64,000 bases of DNA from Apiotrichum sp. Y4204 (lineage: Eukaryota > Basidiomycota > Tremellomycetes > Trichosporonales > Trichosporonaceae), in assembly GCA_025531455.1 (NCBI GenBank), contig JAMYHL010000020.1:248001-312000 (forward strand), in the 5' to 3' direction. Below the pieces are notes generated by a model, which was not told the origin of the DNA, made no database searches, and was given only the letters and a program-made list of their open reading frames with translations. Below are positions 19,811-32,335 of the stretch, piece after piece (position 1 is the stretch's first letter; the number at the start of each line of letters is the position of its first letter). The position numbers and the translations under genes are program-made.

Positions 19811-22666
19811 TTAAAAATTTTCCGCGGTGGTCTTATATGAGGACAAGGAATCCGTCTCTCACCGCTGTCTCCATTGTTGGCTTCGCACATGGATGGGGAT
19901 TCGGGCTTGCTGCTCCTCTTTGGCGCTCCTTGGAATACTCTGCCAAGAAGGAATTGCTTAGGTACAAGGCCATATGCCGAAGGAGCTATGAGGGACGCTA
20001 GAGCTAGCGCTCCGCAAGGGTGAGCTGTGGATAGACATAGATATGATTGTCAACGACGAGGTGATTGCCCAAAACTACCCCGGCTCACGATCCACCCGTG
20101 CAGACAACTGAGCGAATAGCCAGCCAGCAGTGCTTCCCCTCTCTCGATAGCAAACTCGCCCTCGTATTCTTTGAGCATGGACACTCTTCCGTGCGCTGTG
20201 CTAAACCTCTGAACACCAGTCGTCAAGGACGACGACTCGCATTCGTGCGACTCCTCGGACCTCCGATATGATCAAAAACCTGCTTCTTGTTTCCTGCAAG
20301 TCTCTCTCTGCTGATTTAGACAGCAAGGTCGCATACAAACAGCGCACGCACACCAAACGGAACACAGCGAAGTCACAAGTCAGCTTTTGCAGGTTGTCGG
20401 CCTCTGCAGTCCTCGATCGTAACAGCTTCAAGCGTTGAAAACAAAAAGTGACGTCACTCGATCGCCGTCGCACAGGAACCCTGCCCGAGGTACGCGGATC
20501 CGCTCCAGCTATCGGCCGAGGGACCGGAGACCAGACGGATCGAGGGACGGGGCCTGCCCTGTGCTTCCGGTGAGGATCCGGGGATCCGGGGTGGATAGAA
20601 AATCGCGGGGATCAGCTCAGGAGAGGAGGACATACAGGCCATACAGGATGATATGGTCATGCATACACATCGTTGTGCTGCATGGGTTTATCTCAAATGC
20701 ACGCACGCACGCGACACATGTGGGACACACGGGCCGTGCGCGGCCGTGCGCTGCCTTGCGCGCCCTGCGTGGTTCATGGGCAAACAGCAAACAGGCCATG
20801 CAGGCCAACAGTAGCAGATCTGGAACATCGGACTGAGCTCTGACGACAGAGTGTTCTCCCGTGCCTGGCACCTTGATGGGTCCGCCACGCACCACATCCC
20901 CGGTATTTTTATTTTCAGGCTCCGGAGTGCACAGGGGCCAAATGGAGGCCAGGCACCACAGGAACACGGTTTCGTCTGAAAGTGGAGAGAGGGGGGCTAA
21001 TAAACGAAGTGGGTCGTATTTCTTCATCGATAGTCAAGCGTCAAGCGATGTTTATTCTACCTACTTTCTATTTGCCGTTCTAATCGGCGATCAATCACGA
21101 GCATACTGAGTAATGAGTATGCCAGTGCGCAGTGTCCCTCACTCGGCAGATGAGACAGAGGATCTGTATTCGGCGTTGTGGCCAGTTCCCAATGTTTCCC
21201 ATTCCCAGTCATAATGTGGGGGTATCCAGCTCAATTATAGGATTGTTTCTCCCCAGCCAAGAGGTCATGGGTCTGCGCGGGGGTTGCGTACCTCTCTGAC
21301 GTTTGTCAATCTCTCTCTACCCCCTTCGATCTCCCCTTGTCGCATGCATCGCATATCGCGCATTCCTGCATGAATGTTACTTGACTTGGAGGCCTGTGCG
21401 CAAAGGGGCAAAGCTCGTGCGCACCCACAGACCACAGGCCACAGGGCCTTACTGGGGCAGCAACACGCTGCTGTGCACTTGCGGACCGTGCGCCCGTGCT
21501 CCGCGTGTTTACGATGAAGTGTCGAGATAGTCGAGGTCCGAGCTCAGGCGGGCAGTTTCGGTGGTATGAGCGCTCTGTGTGTGCTTTCATCTCGGCGGTA
21601 TGCAAGACGTCTGCCGGGTAACGGCATTGTGGCGGCGGCGGCGCAGAGCGTCCAAAGTCCGGAGCGTCAAAAGCCTAGCTGCGCCTCTTGCCTCCAGAGC
21701 CCCAGCCACGTTAGTACAATGTGTGGCATGCATGCCCGTGCCTGGCATACCTGGGGCAGAGGTTGTCTGATGCATCTGGTGCTTGCTTCCTTCTCCCCCT
21801 AGACTGCAAAAACAGCGCCTTTCAATCTCGATCTCCCCCCCTCCTCTCCTTCTGGGCACGGCCAAGGCCCAAGGTGTCAGTTGAAGGCGTCAGTTACGCA
21901 GCCCAGCCGTGCACCTGGCTCCTTGGCGCATTCTCCAGCTCCTTTCTCCTTTGGTGCTTCCGCGTCCCCCCTCCCCCTATATACGCCCTACAGCCCTATA
22001 GCCTGGACCTGATCTAATGCCACAGTTGACTGGATAACTGTTACCACCAAATCTGTCCAATTGGTGCACACTCACACACACACCAACCCAACCTGTCTCC
22101 TTTCTCCTTTCCCCCCCTCACCCCTCACCCCCTCCGCCCTCTCGCCCGGGCTCACTCCATTCCATTCCATCGATTCATCTCCTTTCCACCACAACCACAA
22201 CCACCCTCTCTCAACTCTCTCGACATTACATCCTCTTCTTCTGCCATCCATCCACCACACCCCTCGCTCAGCAGCCCACCCTCGCATCCCTGCGCCGCGC
22301 CGCTATCCGAGACCAGTCCATCAACTCCCGCCGACGCTTCCTGGACCCAGACCCGCAGCTGCAGAGCCGAGCCGACAAGTGCACGGAACTCTGAGCAATC
22401 AGCACACCGGGACACCACACGGATTGGGTCTTTGCGCACACACGCGCAGCAGCCCCAAGTTCCAGCATCCAACACACTCGGCTCGCATCTTGTGTTTCCA
22501 TCAACACCATCATCAACAACAACACCTTCGATTCCTCCAACTACTCGTATCCCTACCACAACAACTATCACCACTAACGAGCACCTCTGTGCGACCCGTG
22601 TTCACCACTATCAACTAGTCATTGCTCAATCATCTTGATCGCGGTCTATCCTGTGCAATCCACACC
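19811..22666. other. TUP1 upstream region and leader
   Basis: About 2.85 kb with no supported gene. The right half is the probable TUP1 promoter and long leader: TATATA at 21978-21983, then a C/T- and C/A-rich stretch (about 22060-22660) that is open in one frame only because of its composition. The left half has short GGATCCGG repeats (20570-20595) and nothing recognisable. Confidence 0.45.
21978..21983 (+). promoter_or_regulatory. Candidate TATA box of TUP1
   Basis: TATATA within a C-rich context, 684 bases before the TUP1 ATG. It implies a leader of about 600 bases, consistent with the pyrimidine-rich stretch that follows. Confidence 0.4.
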
Positions 22667-25004
22667 ATGCAACCTCCAGCAATCTACAATGTACGTCCTT
22701 CTCACATCCACGCTCTCAGCGACTCGCCCGCAAGCTGCCGCTGCCGCTGCCGCGCAACGCTAGTACCCTTGCTACGAGCGGCGCCTGATGGCGCAACTGT
22801 TGTCCACTCTCCATCCATCCACAAACAGCCTCCACATTCCCATTCTTGACTGCCATGTACTGACGCTCGCGTTCTCTGTTACTGCCCTTGATGCGCCCTC
22901 TTTGACGATCCTCGGTGCCATTTGTCTTCCGTCGACTCTCCCTCGTCATTACGATCACCCGTGGCTGCTGGATCCAAACATGATGGCATCACCAAACTGC
23001 TGCCTGCTTCCCATCGACCTCCATATCGCCTCCTTCTCCCTCACCCTGATACCGCGATTACCATAACAGCACCATCGCTTGCCCCCAGCGGCTGCTCCCT
23101 CGAATGCGCCTGGGGCGATTCCTCCTGCCTCTGTGCAGAGGCTGAACGAGTTTTTCGATCTCATCAAGCAGGAGGTCGAGACCGTCGCCCAGGAGGGCAC
23201 CATGTGGAAGACCCAGAGGGACGAGTACGAAGCACAGCGTGCGTAGAATGCAGCGAGGCGCGGTCCTGGCGCACGGCTAACTGTTCAGTTAATCAGCAGG
23301 TCAACGAGCTTGGCTTGATCAGGAAAACGCTGTATGATCTCGAGCAGGCGCATGGAAAGATCCGGCAAGAGTGAGTAGCATGAAGGCTGTCCATCAGCCC
23401 CTAGCACCGCGGTAGTATCCGAACAGTCGCTGACAAGCAGGTACGAGGTCGAGATTGAGCGCCTACGTCGCGAACTGGAAGTAGCACGCGGCGGTGGTGG
23501 TGGTCCTGTTGGCCCTCCTGGCAACGGACCAGTGCCTTCTTCTCCCCCTCACCTCGGGCCCGGGTCGGAGCACGAGCGGGGTGGTCCCGGGTATCCTCCA
23601 TCTCACCCGCCTCCGATGAATGGTGCTGACGCACTTGTCTGTAAGTGGAACCAAATAAACCGTCTCTAACTCAACAGCTCGCTCTCCGTACCCTTCCGCT
23701 CCCATCCCCCGCCCCATGTCCACCAGCCTTGAGCGCGACCGCAAGGACTCTCTGTCCCTCATGGCCCGCAACAGCCCCGCCCCACTGCTCTCCGACCTCG
23801 ACCCGGAGAATGTTTCTCGAGAGTTGAAAAAGGAGGGGTCCGACTGGTTTGCAGTGTGGTCTCCCCAGTCAAAGAAGTTGCTCGATGTGTCGCTTGTGCA
23901 CTCTTTGGTGCACGAGACTGTCGTGTGCTGTGTCAAGTTCTCCGCCGACGGCAAGTACCTCGCCACTGGTTGCAACCGTACAGCACAGATTTTCGACACC
24001 AAGACGGGTGCCAAGGTGTGCGTTCTCTTTGACGAAAGCGCAACGCGGACTGGAGACTTGTACATCCGCAGCATCTGCTTCAGCCCGGATGGCAAGTACC
24101 TGGCGACTGGTGCGGAGGACCGGCAGATTAGGGTGAGTCTCAACGACGATTTCCAGACTGGCTATGAGCTGACGGCAGATTTGGGACATCAAGGCGCAGC
24201 GCATCCGTCACCTCCTGCAGGGCCACATGCAGGAGATCTACTCGCTCGACTTCAGCCGGGATGGACGCTACCTCGTGTCCGGTTCGGGTGACAAGTCTGC
24301 GCGTGTTTGGGACACTGAGAAGGGTCACTGTGTTGCCGACCTTCGTATCGAGGACTTTGTGCACAACGAGCAGGGCCCGATTGATGCTGGCATCACCTCT
24401 GTTGCTCGTGAGTTACTACAAGCGTTGTACCAACTGACATCCAGTCTCCCCCGATGGAAAACTTGTCGCCGCGGGCTCGCTTGACACGATGGTGCGCGTC
24501 TGGAACGTGCAGACTGGCCAGCAGCTGGAGCGTCTCAAGGGCCACAAGGACTCGGTCTACTCGGTTGCCTTCTCGCCCGACGGCAAGTCGCTTGTCTCTG
24601 GTTCGCTCGACCGCACTCTCCGTGTGTGGGACCTCTCGCAGACGAAGCGCGCGGTCGAGGCCATGCCCGCGGGATCCAAAGAAGCGGTGGAGAAGGGTCT
24701 CGGCACCTGCGCAAATACCCTCAACGGCCACAAGGTGAGTTATGATATCGAACCCAACTGACATCAGGACTACGTTCTGTCGGTCGCTATCTCGCCTGAC
24801 GGACAATGGGTTGTGTCCGGTTCCAAGGACCGCTCGATCCAGTTCTGGAACATCCAGGACGGCCACGCACAGTTCCTGCTTCAGGGCCACAAGAACAGCG
24901 TCATCTCGATCGACCTCGCGCGGTCAGGCGGCCTGCTCGCGTCGGGCTCGGGCGACTGCCACGCACGTATCTGGAGCTATGGTCCTGCCGATACAACAAA
25001 CTAG
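22667..25004 (+). CDS. TUP1: Transcriptional co-repressor Tup1
   Basis: Tup1 works with Ssn6/Cyc8 to repress genes recruited by DNA-binding factors. Eight exons (22667-22690, 23070-23238, 23289-23370, 23441-23640, 23678-24132, 24179-24407, 24445-24734, 24768-25004) give 561 residues. Exon 1 codes for only eight residues; joining it to exon 2 gives [12 protein letters not shown], like other fungal Tup1 starts. Residues 31-95 form the N-terminal tetramerisation helix ([20 protein letters not shown] and onward). A Gly/Pro-rich linker follows. From about residue 200 there are seven WD40 repeats, with [57 protein letters not shown] and [12 protein letters not shown]. Intron 1 is 379 nt, the others 31-70 nt. 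The C-terminus [11 protein letters not shown] is complete. Confidence 0.95.
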
Positions 25005-25708
25005 GAGCGGCGGCGAGAGCAGAGAGCAGAGGGCTGAGAGCGGGCCGCCCAGCATAGCGCGCGCCAGGCGGGCGTCGGCGCTGGCGCGACAGCTGGCCAG
25101 CGCCGACGTCGCGCCCAGCGGCAGGTAGATAATGTGTCGAAGACGTATACGTATACTGTAGCGGATCGAATCGTAGAGTTGGGATGCAGCTATGTCTCTG
25201 AGGGGCGGGGGGAGGGGAGCGGGGTAGTAAAGCGTGATGCCTAACATGCAGCCGATCGAGCACGACGAGGACCGGGGATCGAGGACGCCGAGACTGGAGA
25301 GCACGATGGACGAGGCAGCCTTGCGGAGGTACAACGTTCGAGCAACTACACTGACAGCTCCGGCGATAACTGAACCAGTCGGTTAACGTCAGGTATGCTT
25401 CGCCATCAGAGAGGGACAAAACGCACACGCGTCGAATTCGGCAACAATATCACAGCCGCCACAATACGCAATCTGATAGATACAGCTGCACTCGGATCGC
25501 CAGACTCGACTCAATTACTGAGTAGACTGACATGAGACACGAGACACGCGACAGAAAATAACGGATAACGCATAACGGGTGATGGTTCGGCCTTGAGCCA
25601 GGAAAGGAGATATAGGTCCGAGGTGTTAGTCACAAAGGGCGCGTACAGTCCGACCCCGCCATCGACGCGCGACGCGCGACGCCGTGATTCGTGACCTCCT
25701 AGCCACCC

Positions 25709-25742
25709 TGCAAGCCGCAAGGCTGCAAGGCCGCAAGGCCGC
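25709..25742. repeat. CAAGGCCG tandem repeat
   Basis: Four head-to-tail copies of a 7-8 base unit (CAAGCCG, CAAGGCTG, CAAGGCCG, CAAGGCCG) in non-coding DNA. Confidence 0.65.
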
Positions 25743-26055
25743 AGAGCTCTCGGCCTTGTGTCGGGCCTCAGCGCGACCTCGATCCGATCCGCCGGAGGTT
25801 GCGTTGCGGGAAAGACGGGGCGGGGTCGGGGTCTGGCGTCTGCGGGGTCCGTGCGGGGTACCGCGTGAGTACGCCACGGGGGAAACTCTGGACTATCGAC
25901 TATCGAGGACTATTGGTGAGCGGTTGGGCACGCGATCAGAGGTAAACAATACGCGGTAGTGGAATCGGGGGCCATTGCCGGAGGAAGGCATCTAAGGGCA
26001 CGCGAGGGACGCTCCAAGGCCCAATGCTTAATGCCCAAGGTGATTCATGTCGACT

Positions 26056-26092
26056 CACTCTGCGCGCTCTGCACACTCTGCACACTCTGCGC
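26056..26092. repeat. CTCTGCACA tandem repeat
   Basis: Four consecutive copies of an ACTCTGCRCR-type 9-10 base unit in non-coding DNA. Confidence 0.65.
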
Positions 26093-27463
26093 CACGCGCT
26101 CAGCTGGGCCCGTGCGCTGCCGGCGCTGCACGCGCTGCAGATGCTTATTACAGCAGATCACGGCGTACCAGCGAATCCATCCGGTTCTTCTCGGCGTACG
26201 CGCGCACGGGCTCTGTTGCGCGATCCGTGCGCTGCCCCAAAGAAAATGTACTGCCCAAAGGGACGAGTGGAGGGTGGAGGCTGTGGAGGCAACGGAGCTC
26301 GTCATCGAGTCATCATTCTCTAGCTCTCTCGCTCTCTAGTCTCTGAAAGCTGAAACATCCTCAACAACGCCACCGTCGTCTAGCAAGTCACTCGTCACTC
26401 GCACCCCTGTCCTTCTGGCCTTCTGGACCAGGGCAGGCGAGTAGCGTGAACACGTCGTGAACGCAGCGTGTAGCGTGTGGCGTGCGTCTGGGCCATCTGG
26501 ACCGGCGGGTTTGGGCGTGGCGGCTCCCCCCACCAGCTCTGCCCCACAACAACGGGCCGTGATGTGATACTCGGCCTGTTGACCTTTCCTGATCTTGCTG
26601 TCTGCTGCCAGGGCGCACTATCGATCTATCGAGCCATTGTTCTTGCGGTCGTGTGCCGCAACACGTGCCGCCCGCAAGGCTTCGGCGTCGCGGCGTTCGA
26701 GCGTTCGCTAGCGTTCGTTGTTAGGTTGTGTGCCATTACGCGTCTCGTGCCTCTAGTCTCCACCCGCCACCGCTCCCTGTTAGTCTTCTGATCTTCTGAT
26801 TCCCTTTGTCGCGTTCGCGTGTGACGTGAAGTAAACCTCGCGAGCCTCAGACCCGTTGTTCCAGCTTTCAGTTCCAGCGCGGTTCCTCTGCTCCCAACAT
26901 ACCCCACAATCCCACAAACAGCAGTCTCATCAGCTTCGTCCGCTATCGGCCCACCTCCACTCCGCTCGTCGGCTCGACCTGCTTGATCTGGTACCTGAAC
27001 AAAGGACGTGTTCTCTGGATCTCTAGCTCTCGAGCCAGCGCTGCCGCGCTGCCGGCGGTCCACACACACGCAAAGAGCCAGCGGCCCTTGCACCCCGCCC
27101 TCCCACACTCCATCTGCCCCACAATTTTTGTCGGCCAGACCATTGCATTCTGGCAATTGTGACGTTGATGAACACGCCACCCACGACGCTTCAACGCTGC
27201 CGCCACGCCACCGCATTCCAGATCAAGCTTGACACCGCCGCCTCTCGACGTCACGAGTCGCGACTTTGGTCGGACAACACAGAATTTGCAGTTTCTTTGT
27301 TCCTTGTGTATCTTGTTTTGCTCTTCCCCGCATTCCTCTCAACTCTTGAATTCCTCGAACTCTTAGCTCCCTGCTGTACACTTGCCGAGTATTGTTACCA
27401 ACAACCTAACGACGAACAACACCCACAATCTTGCACTCGGAGCCTCGCGACCTGCTGGCTCCG

Positions 27464-30400
27464 ATGAACTCGCACAACTTCGACTACTACAGCGTCCTCG
27501 GCGTGGACCACAATGCGAGTTCGCGTGATGGTGAGTGTGCTGCGGGAACCTGCTCATACTTCGGGCACTTGGGCACGGCATCACACCAGCTGGGTGTTTT
27601 GCTGCACAGCTGTCGCGCCAACCCGTGATCCACAGCTCGCTCACATCAGTCCAAAGCGCCTTTATCCTCGCCACGCTCCTCGAGCACCCCAACCGCCGCG
27701 GGGGTGACATGAACGCCGGCCGCCGCTTTTCTGTTGCTGTCTGTGAGTTTCCGCGTCGTTCGAGCTGCAGGTGGAGGCAGTATCTCACGGTTTTATCCGA
27801 CTGCCACACTCCACCCTTGCCATGCTTGCCACCCCGCATTTCATTCCCTCCTCACCCCAGCATCGCGCATCGCCTTGCATGCCTTGCACTTCCACCTCGT
27901 GCCACAGTACATGATCTGACGACAGACGCGTATGCCACGCTTTCATCGCCATTGCTTCGCGCACAGTACGACGCAGAGCTGGCGCAGAAGGGCTCCAGAC
28001 GAGCACAATGGCTTCCTTCCCCCCTCCCCGACATCCCCAACCCATTATGGCCGGCAGATATTGACATGGACGACTGTGACCTTCTAGCGGCGTTTGCCCA
28101 CATCCTCGTCGATGCGCTTGCTCTTCACAGGGCTCACCCGATGCGCCGCCTCCCAACCCTCGCAGGGATTCCCCCGTCCCTCATCGGCCTCCTCGTCACA
28201 GTCCGCGACACACTCGTCCCAATCCCAGATGAATACCCAGCAAAAAGCCTCCTCGAAGCAATAGTTGTCATGGCAGAGCTCGAGGCGGAGCTTACCGCAC
28301 TGAGCATACTTGAACAGGAGCGGGCGGAGCGGCAACGGCGCAGGACGAGCGGAGTACGAGACTCTATCTTGATCCTCAAACGCGAGAGGAGCGAAAACAT
28401 CCTGCAGATGCGCCGCTCCCGCTCCTCGCGCGAGTCACTCGCTTCCTCAGAGTCAAAGCGAAACAGGAAGGTTACTTTTGAGAACACCCTGCTGAGTGGT
28501 ACGATGTCGGACAGCCCTGCACTGCCCAACGCCGAGCTTCCTTTTGAAGAGGTGTGTTCAGTCAACCGTATTAATGCTCAACAGTGTAGGGACAAGAACT
28601 TGTGCGGACCGACACTGTTGTATCTGCAACATCAACATTGGTAGGTTCTATTGTGTAGCTTGCGCTGACAGTAGCTGAATACACTCAGCTGCGAGGCAAT
28701 GACTGGAGAGACTTCATCAAGCAGCAGCGCTACTCTTGTTTCCTCAGAGGCCACGATGGTGGATGTTGAAGTGGGCCCCATTCTTATCCCGGCGTACTAA
28801 CTTGCAGTCATGGAGGAAGCAGCTGCAGGTTTCCACCTATGGCAAGCCTCCGACAGTGCAGAAACTGGACTATGGTCTCCCAGACAAGCGACCCGAAGCC
28901 GTGCACGAGACACACAACGAAGTGGATATCAAATCCGACGCCGGGAGTAGCGACATCCATGCCGTCTATTTTGATGCCCTCGAGGAAATCCCTACAGACA
29001 ATGTGTCTGTGACTCTTCCGGTCCAAGAGTCTTCACTGTTAACGCCTTCAAGCTCATTCCATGTTGAAACCCGGTCGACTGCGTCCCTTTCAGCACCTGA
29101 TGCAAGTGGGGAACCACGTTTACGCTTCAAAACGCCCCCAAAGCTCACAATACAAATTCCCAACTACGACGACCTTGACGGTCCGAAACTTCGCAGAGCT
29201 CATTCTGAACCGCAAACAGCCAACTCATTGGCATCTACCTCGCGACCACCGTCGATCGCCTCGACAGCGACCGCCCGTGAGGGGAAAATGCGGTTCTCCG
29301 AAAGGGTCATGTCCAAGATCCCCCGCTCTTCAGGATTCATCTTCATGAACATCAAAAAGTCGAGGGGCAAGGGCAAGCAGTCGACTGTACCATCAGACGT
29401 CCCAGTCACACCCGTGACCCAGTCGTTTCCGCCCATGACCGACGAACTCTTCAACGCTGCCACGCGCCGTCCCCCGTCCCCTGATCATCTCGATCCCATG
29501 TCCACGTGGGCGGCAAGAGAGCGTCGCCGCTTGAGTAATACGCAACTTAAGCCGTCCTGCTTTCTCGAGGATCCGCATCGAATTATTGATGCGGCCATGG
29601 GTGTTCAGGCGCCGAGGCAGTATCCCTATCGTCCATCCCAGAAGGTCCGCAGCGATGCGGCAAGTGTCAAATCGGAGGGTGGATTCACATCCGCACAACC
29701 AAGGCGCAATCCCAGCGTGTCTTCTTTCGCCACTACCTCGACACAAACAATGCGACCTCGACCCAGCTCGATGAATGCATCAGCTTCAGTTCGTTCCGTC
29801 AGGATTTCGTCACAGACGACGACCTCAAGCTCTACCAAAGCCGTTTCCTTCGAGAAGCGGCCTCGCGTCCAGTCCTCACAGTCTCTGGACCAGTATCCCT
29901 CCTTACAATCCCCTCCGAGCTCTCCGCCGTCATCGATCTACCAGCCCCAACGCCAAAGGTTCTTCAAGCGCATCAAGGATCACCGCGGCTTTGAGGATGG
30001 TCTCCCACCGATCGCGTCCACCCGCACGGGCGGCCCTTTGAACTGTGCGCTGTCGCCTCTAAGTGACACTACTGAAGCGAGCAGCCGGACTGGGTATGAA
30101 GCAGAGACCGTTTCCGAGTTTGAACTGGCTGGTCTTGCCGTTTCAGGGATGATTCAACCTTCAACGAATCCGTCCAGGGAGGAAGTTGCAACGCAGGTGA
30201 ATGCGGACGTGCACAAACCTCTTCCGCCGATTCCTTCGCGCCTCGTGCGGTCGCAGTCGACCAAGGTCGCACCTCGCCCTCATCTGGTGCGCTCTAACTC
30301 TAGCAGAACCCTCCCTCTCCTCCTGCACGGCACTCAAGATAGGGGTGCAGCAGATGACCACAACTCCGCCGATGAGCGCTTTCCATCAGTTTCATACCAA

Positions 30401-30823
30401 CCCCGGGCGCGTCACTTGGATGGCGTCACATCCATACTTCCCCGAGTATCCGGTATTTCTCCAAACCAGATGTTTCCTGATTCAGCGGACTGCTCGGGCC
30501 GACGCGCCCGGCGCCATCAGTCTTGTCCTCCTGACTTGGTCACCTTCGCCTCGACGACTCGCACCGCCAGTGCCCAAAAAGCTCAGAGCATTCGTAGCGT
30601 GCGAACCACCAAGTCGTGGCGCGGCCCATCAACCCCTTCAGTTACCGTCACTCCTCCCTCGCCCCACCAGACCCCACGCGAGTTTGGCTGGCTGTCGAGG
30701 AAAATTGCCACTCCTTCCAGTAAGCAAAGCGAGAAGCTTCAGAATGAACCCCGCGGACTCCGCCGCATATTCACCTACCGCCGGCGCCAGTCGAAGGCTC
30801 CTGAAACTTCCTCCTCAAATTGA
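27464..30823 (+). CDS. Large J-domain-like protein with HPN motif
   Basis: A 985-residue protein with an N-terminal J-like domain and a long disordered remainder. Six exons (27464-27530, 27650-27742, 27908-28551, 28585-28640, 28689-28770, 28808-30823) join in frame to TGA 30821-30823. Residues 6-75 read as a J domain: FDYYSVLGVDHNASSRD, helix II, then HPN (35-37) where HSP40s have HPD, and ATLSSPLLRAQYDAEL. The HPD aspartate normally drives Hsp70 ATPase, so this is probably a J-like protein with altered or lost Hsp70 stimulation. A helical region with basic stretches follows (residues 180-260). The last 670 residues are Ser/Pro/Arg-rich with many possible kinase sites and no domain I recognise. 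Intron 3 is 33 nt and a multiple of three, so it may be retained. Function unknown. Confidence 0.72.
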
Positions 30824-31366
30824 GAGCATGAACAACCTCCTCGTTCACCAGCATTCCATTCCGACATGTCCCATAAGAGCTACCTCGCCCCCCATTGTAG
30901 TCACGATCCACTCAATTGCAGTCCCCTGTAGTGTTACATATGCAGATACCGCTCATCATGCTGTCATTAGTCCGGAACAATGGAGTACAGGAGAATGTCA
31001 CCCGTCGGTTTGTTGACGATCATTTCTTCGGCGATGCTCATAACTCTGAGACACTGCCAATCTTCCTAAGAGATTCCTAAAGTGGAGCAATGGGTGATAT
31101 GCGGTTAATGGACGCAAATCGTCTGATCACGGGGAAGATGTGTGTGAGGCGGTGGATTCTTCTGTGTTGTTACCGGACCCACGGAGAGCAGGGCGAAATC
31201 AACACACGCGCTGAGAACAATGGGAAACGACACACACCGCGAGTCGCGCCTGGCAAGCAGGCGAAGCACTGGCAAGTTGGGATGGGAGTCGGGAAATTGT
31301 CGTATATACATAACAACTTCTCTGTCGTTCACTCTCCCTCGCCTCCCATCTGCAATTACACCCATC
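30824..31366. other. Intergenic region before small Cys-tailed gene
   Basis: About 540 bases with no gene. It should contain the J-like gene's 3' UTR and the next promoter, which has a TATATA at 31303-31308. Confidence 0.5.
31303..31308 (+). promoter_or_regulatory. TATA box of the small Cys-tailed gene
   Basis: TATATA 59 bases before the ATG at 31367, followed by a C/T-rich leader. Confidence 0.5.
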
Positions 31367-31818
31367 ATGCCATTCAAGTCCAAGACAACCAAGCCCACCC
31401 TCGAGTTCCCCGCCGTGAATAGGCAGGAGTCGAGCCAAACCACCTCCTCGGGCTCTTCCGGCTCCTTAAACGCTTCCACAGTCGACACCAGGCCATCCCG
31501 CACATCGAGCACGCGCAGCCGCAACTCATTCATCCTCGCCATGCCTGGCGGCCTCCACACCACTGCATCCGCGGCGCCGCCGCGCCGCCTCCTCCCGCGC
31601 TGGTTCTGGCGCCGCGGGCCGCCAGAGCAGTGTGCCGGCGAGAAGGGGTGGGGGCTCCAGCGAAATGTTGGGAGTGAGTATCGGTGATCAGGGGAGGGCT
31701 CCAAGGGTGCTTGGAGTCCTGACCCCGAATTGTGGAATTCGTGCTGATCCCAGACGTGTGCGTCATGGTGCCGATTGACGGGGGCGTACAGTGCTGCTGG
31801 TGCGGATACCGGCCGTAA
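31367..31818 (+). CDS. Small protein with C-terminal cysteine cluster (orphan)
   Basis: Two exons (31367-31673, 31754-31818) give 123 residues. Without splicing the frame would stop at 31687; the donor GTGAGT and acceptor CCCAG at 31751-31753 instead join in frame to a better ending. The N-terminus is Lys/Ser/Thr-rich and probably disordered (MPFKSKTTKPTLEFPAVN...). The middle is Arg/Pro/Trp-rich (PRRLLPRWFWRRGPPEQC). The second exon reads VCVMVPIDGGVQCCWCGYRP, a compact cysteine cluster at the extreme C-terminus. This could bind metal, be lipidated, or sit in a membrane. No family is recognised. A TATA box close upstream supports expression. Another small gene with a Cys-rich end lies 5 kb downstream, but their sequences do not align by eye. 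Confidence 0.55.
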
Positions 31819-32335
31819 ACACCAGAAGGTGAAGTAGAGCGGGGCGTGTGTAGACTGTTCGTTGGTGATGTTATTGGCGAAGCGTGGGATCATGAGAACC
31901 ATCTGTCCGATCTGTCCGCTCGATCCGCTCCCATTGTTCGCTGGTTCTCGGGGTGTCTGTACCTTTCTGTAGCTGCCACACTGCCACATGCCTGCAGGAG
32001 ATGTGGTGGTGTTATGTAAACAATGCGATTCCTATTAGGAGCGGAGCCAAAAACAAATAAAAATTGTCCCCGTTTTTTTATACGTACTACACCTCATTCT
32101 ACTCAGATTGCTCCCACGGGGAGTGCCTGGACCCACGTCCAGCTCAACAAAAACAAAACAGTCGCGCCAGGCCGCGCCCCCCGGGGCGTCAGGAAAAACA
32201 CGAGTGGTGGAAAACACGGCGGCAACAAACAGCAAACAACAACACGGTGTACACAAGTACACAGGGCCAACAAACACACTCATCTCCAACAACACACACC
32301 TCTCACTCTTGCAACCACCACCACACCCACCGACA
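31819..32335. other. Kinesin gene upstream region
   Basis: About 520 bases; a T7 run and an A/C-rich leader precede the kinesin ATG. No other feature is seen. Confidence 0.5.

Larger units (their letters stand above)
25005..27463. other. Intergenic region with short tandem repeats
   Basis: About 2.46 kb with no supported gene. It contains CAAGGCCG-type repeats (25709-25742) and CTCTGCACA repeats (26056-26092). The final 500 bases are the probable promoter and C-rich leader of the J-like gene. No RNA gene was found by eye. Confidence 0.45.

Noticed and set aside
22061..22618. Plus-strand frame of 185 codons before TUP1
   Set aside because: C/T- and C/A-rich leader; composition artefact.
28574..28678. 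Peptide beginning with an in-frame ATG and containing CCICNINIGRFYCVAC, like the CxxC start of Atg14
   Set aside because: It is one frame off the J-like gene, ends at a stop within 35 codons, and no downstream exon gives the coiled coil expected for Atg14; the alternative frame gives a continuous 985-aa product.
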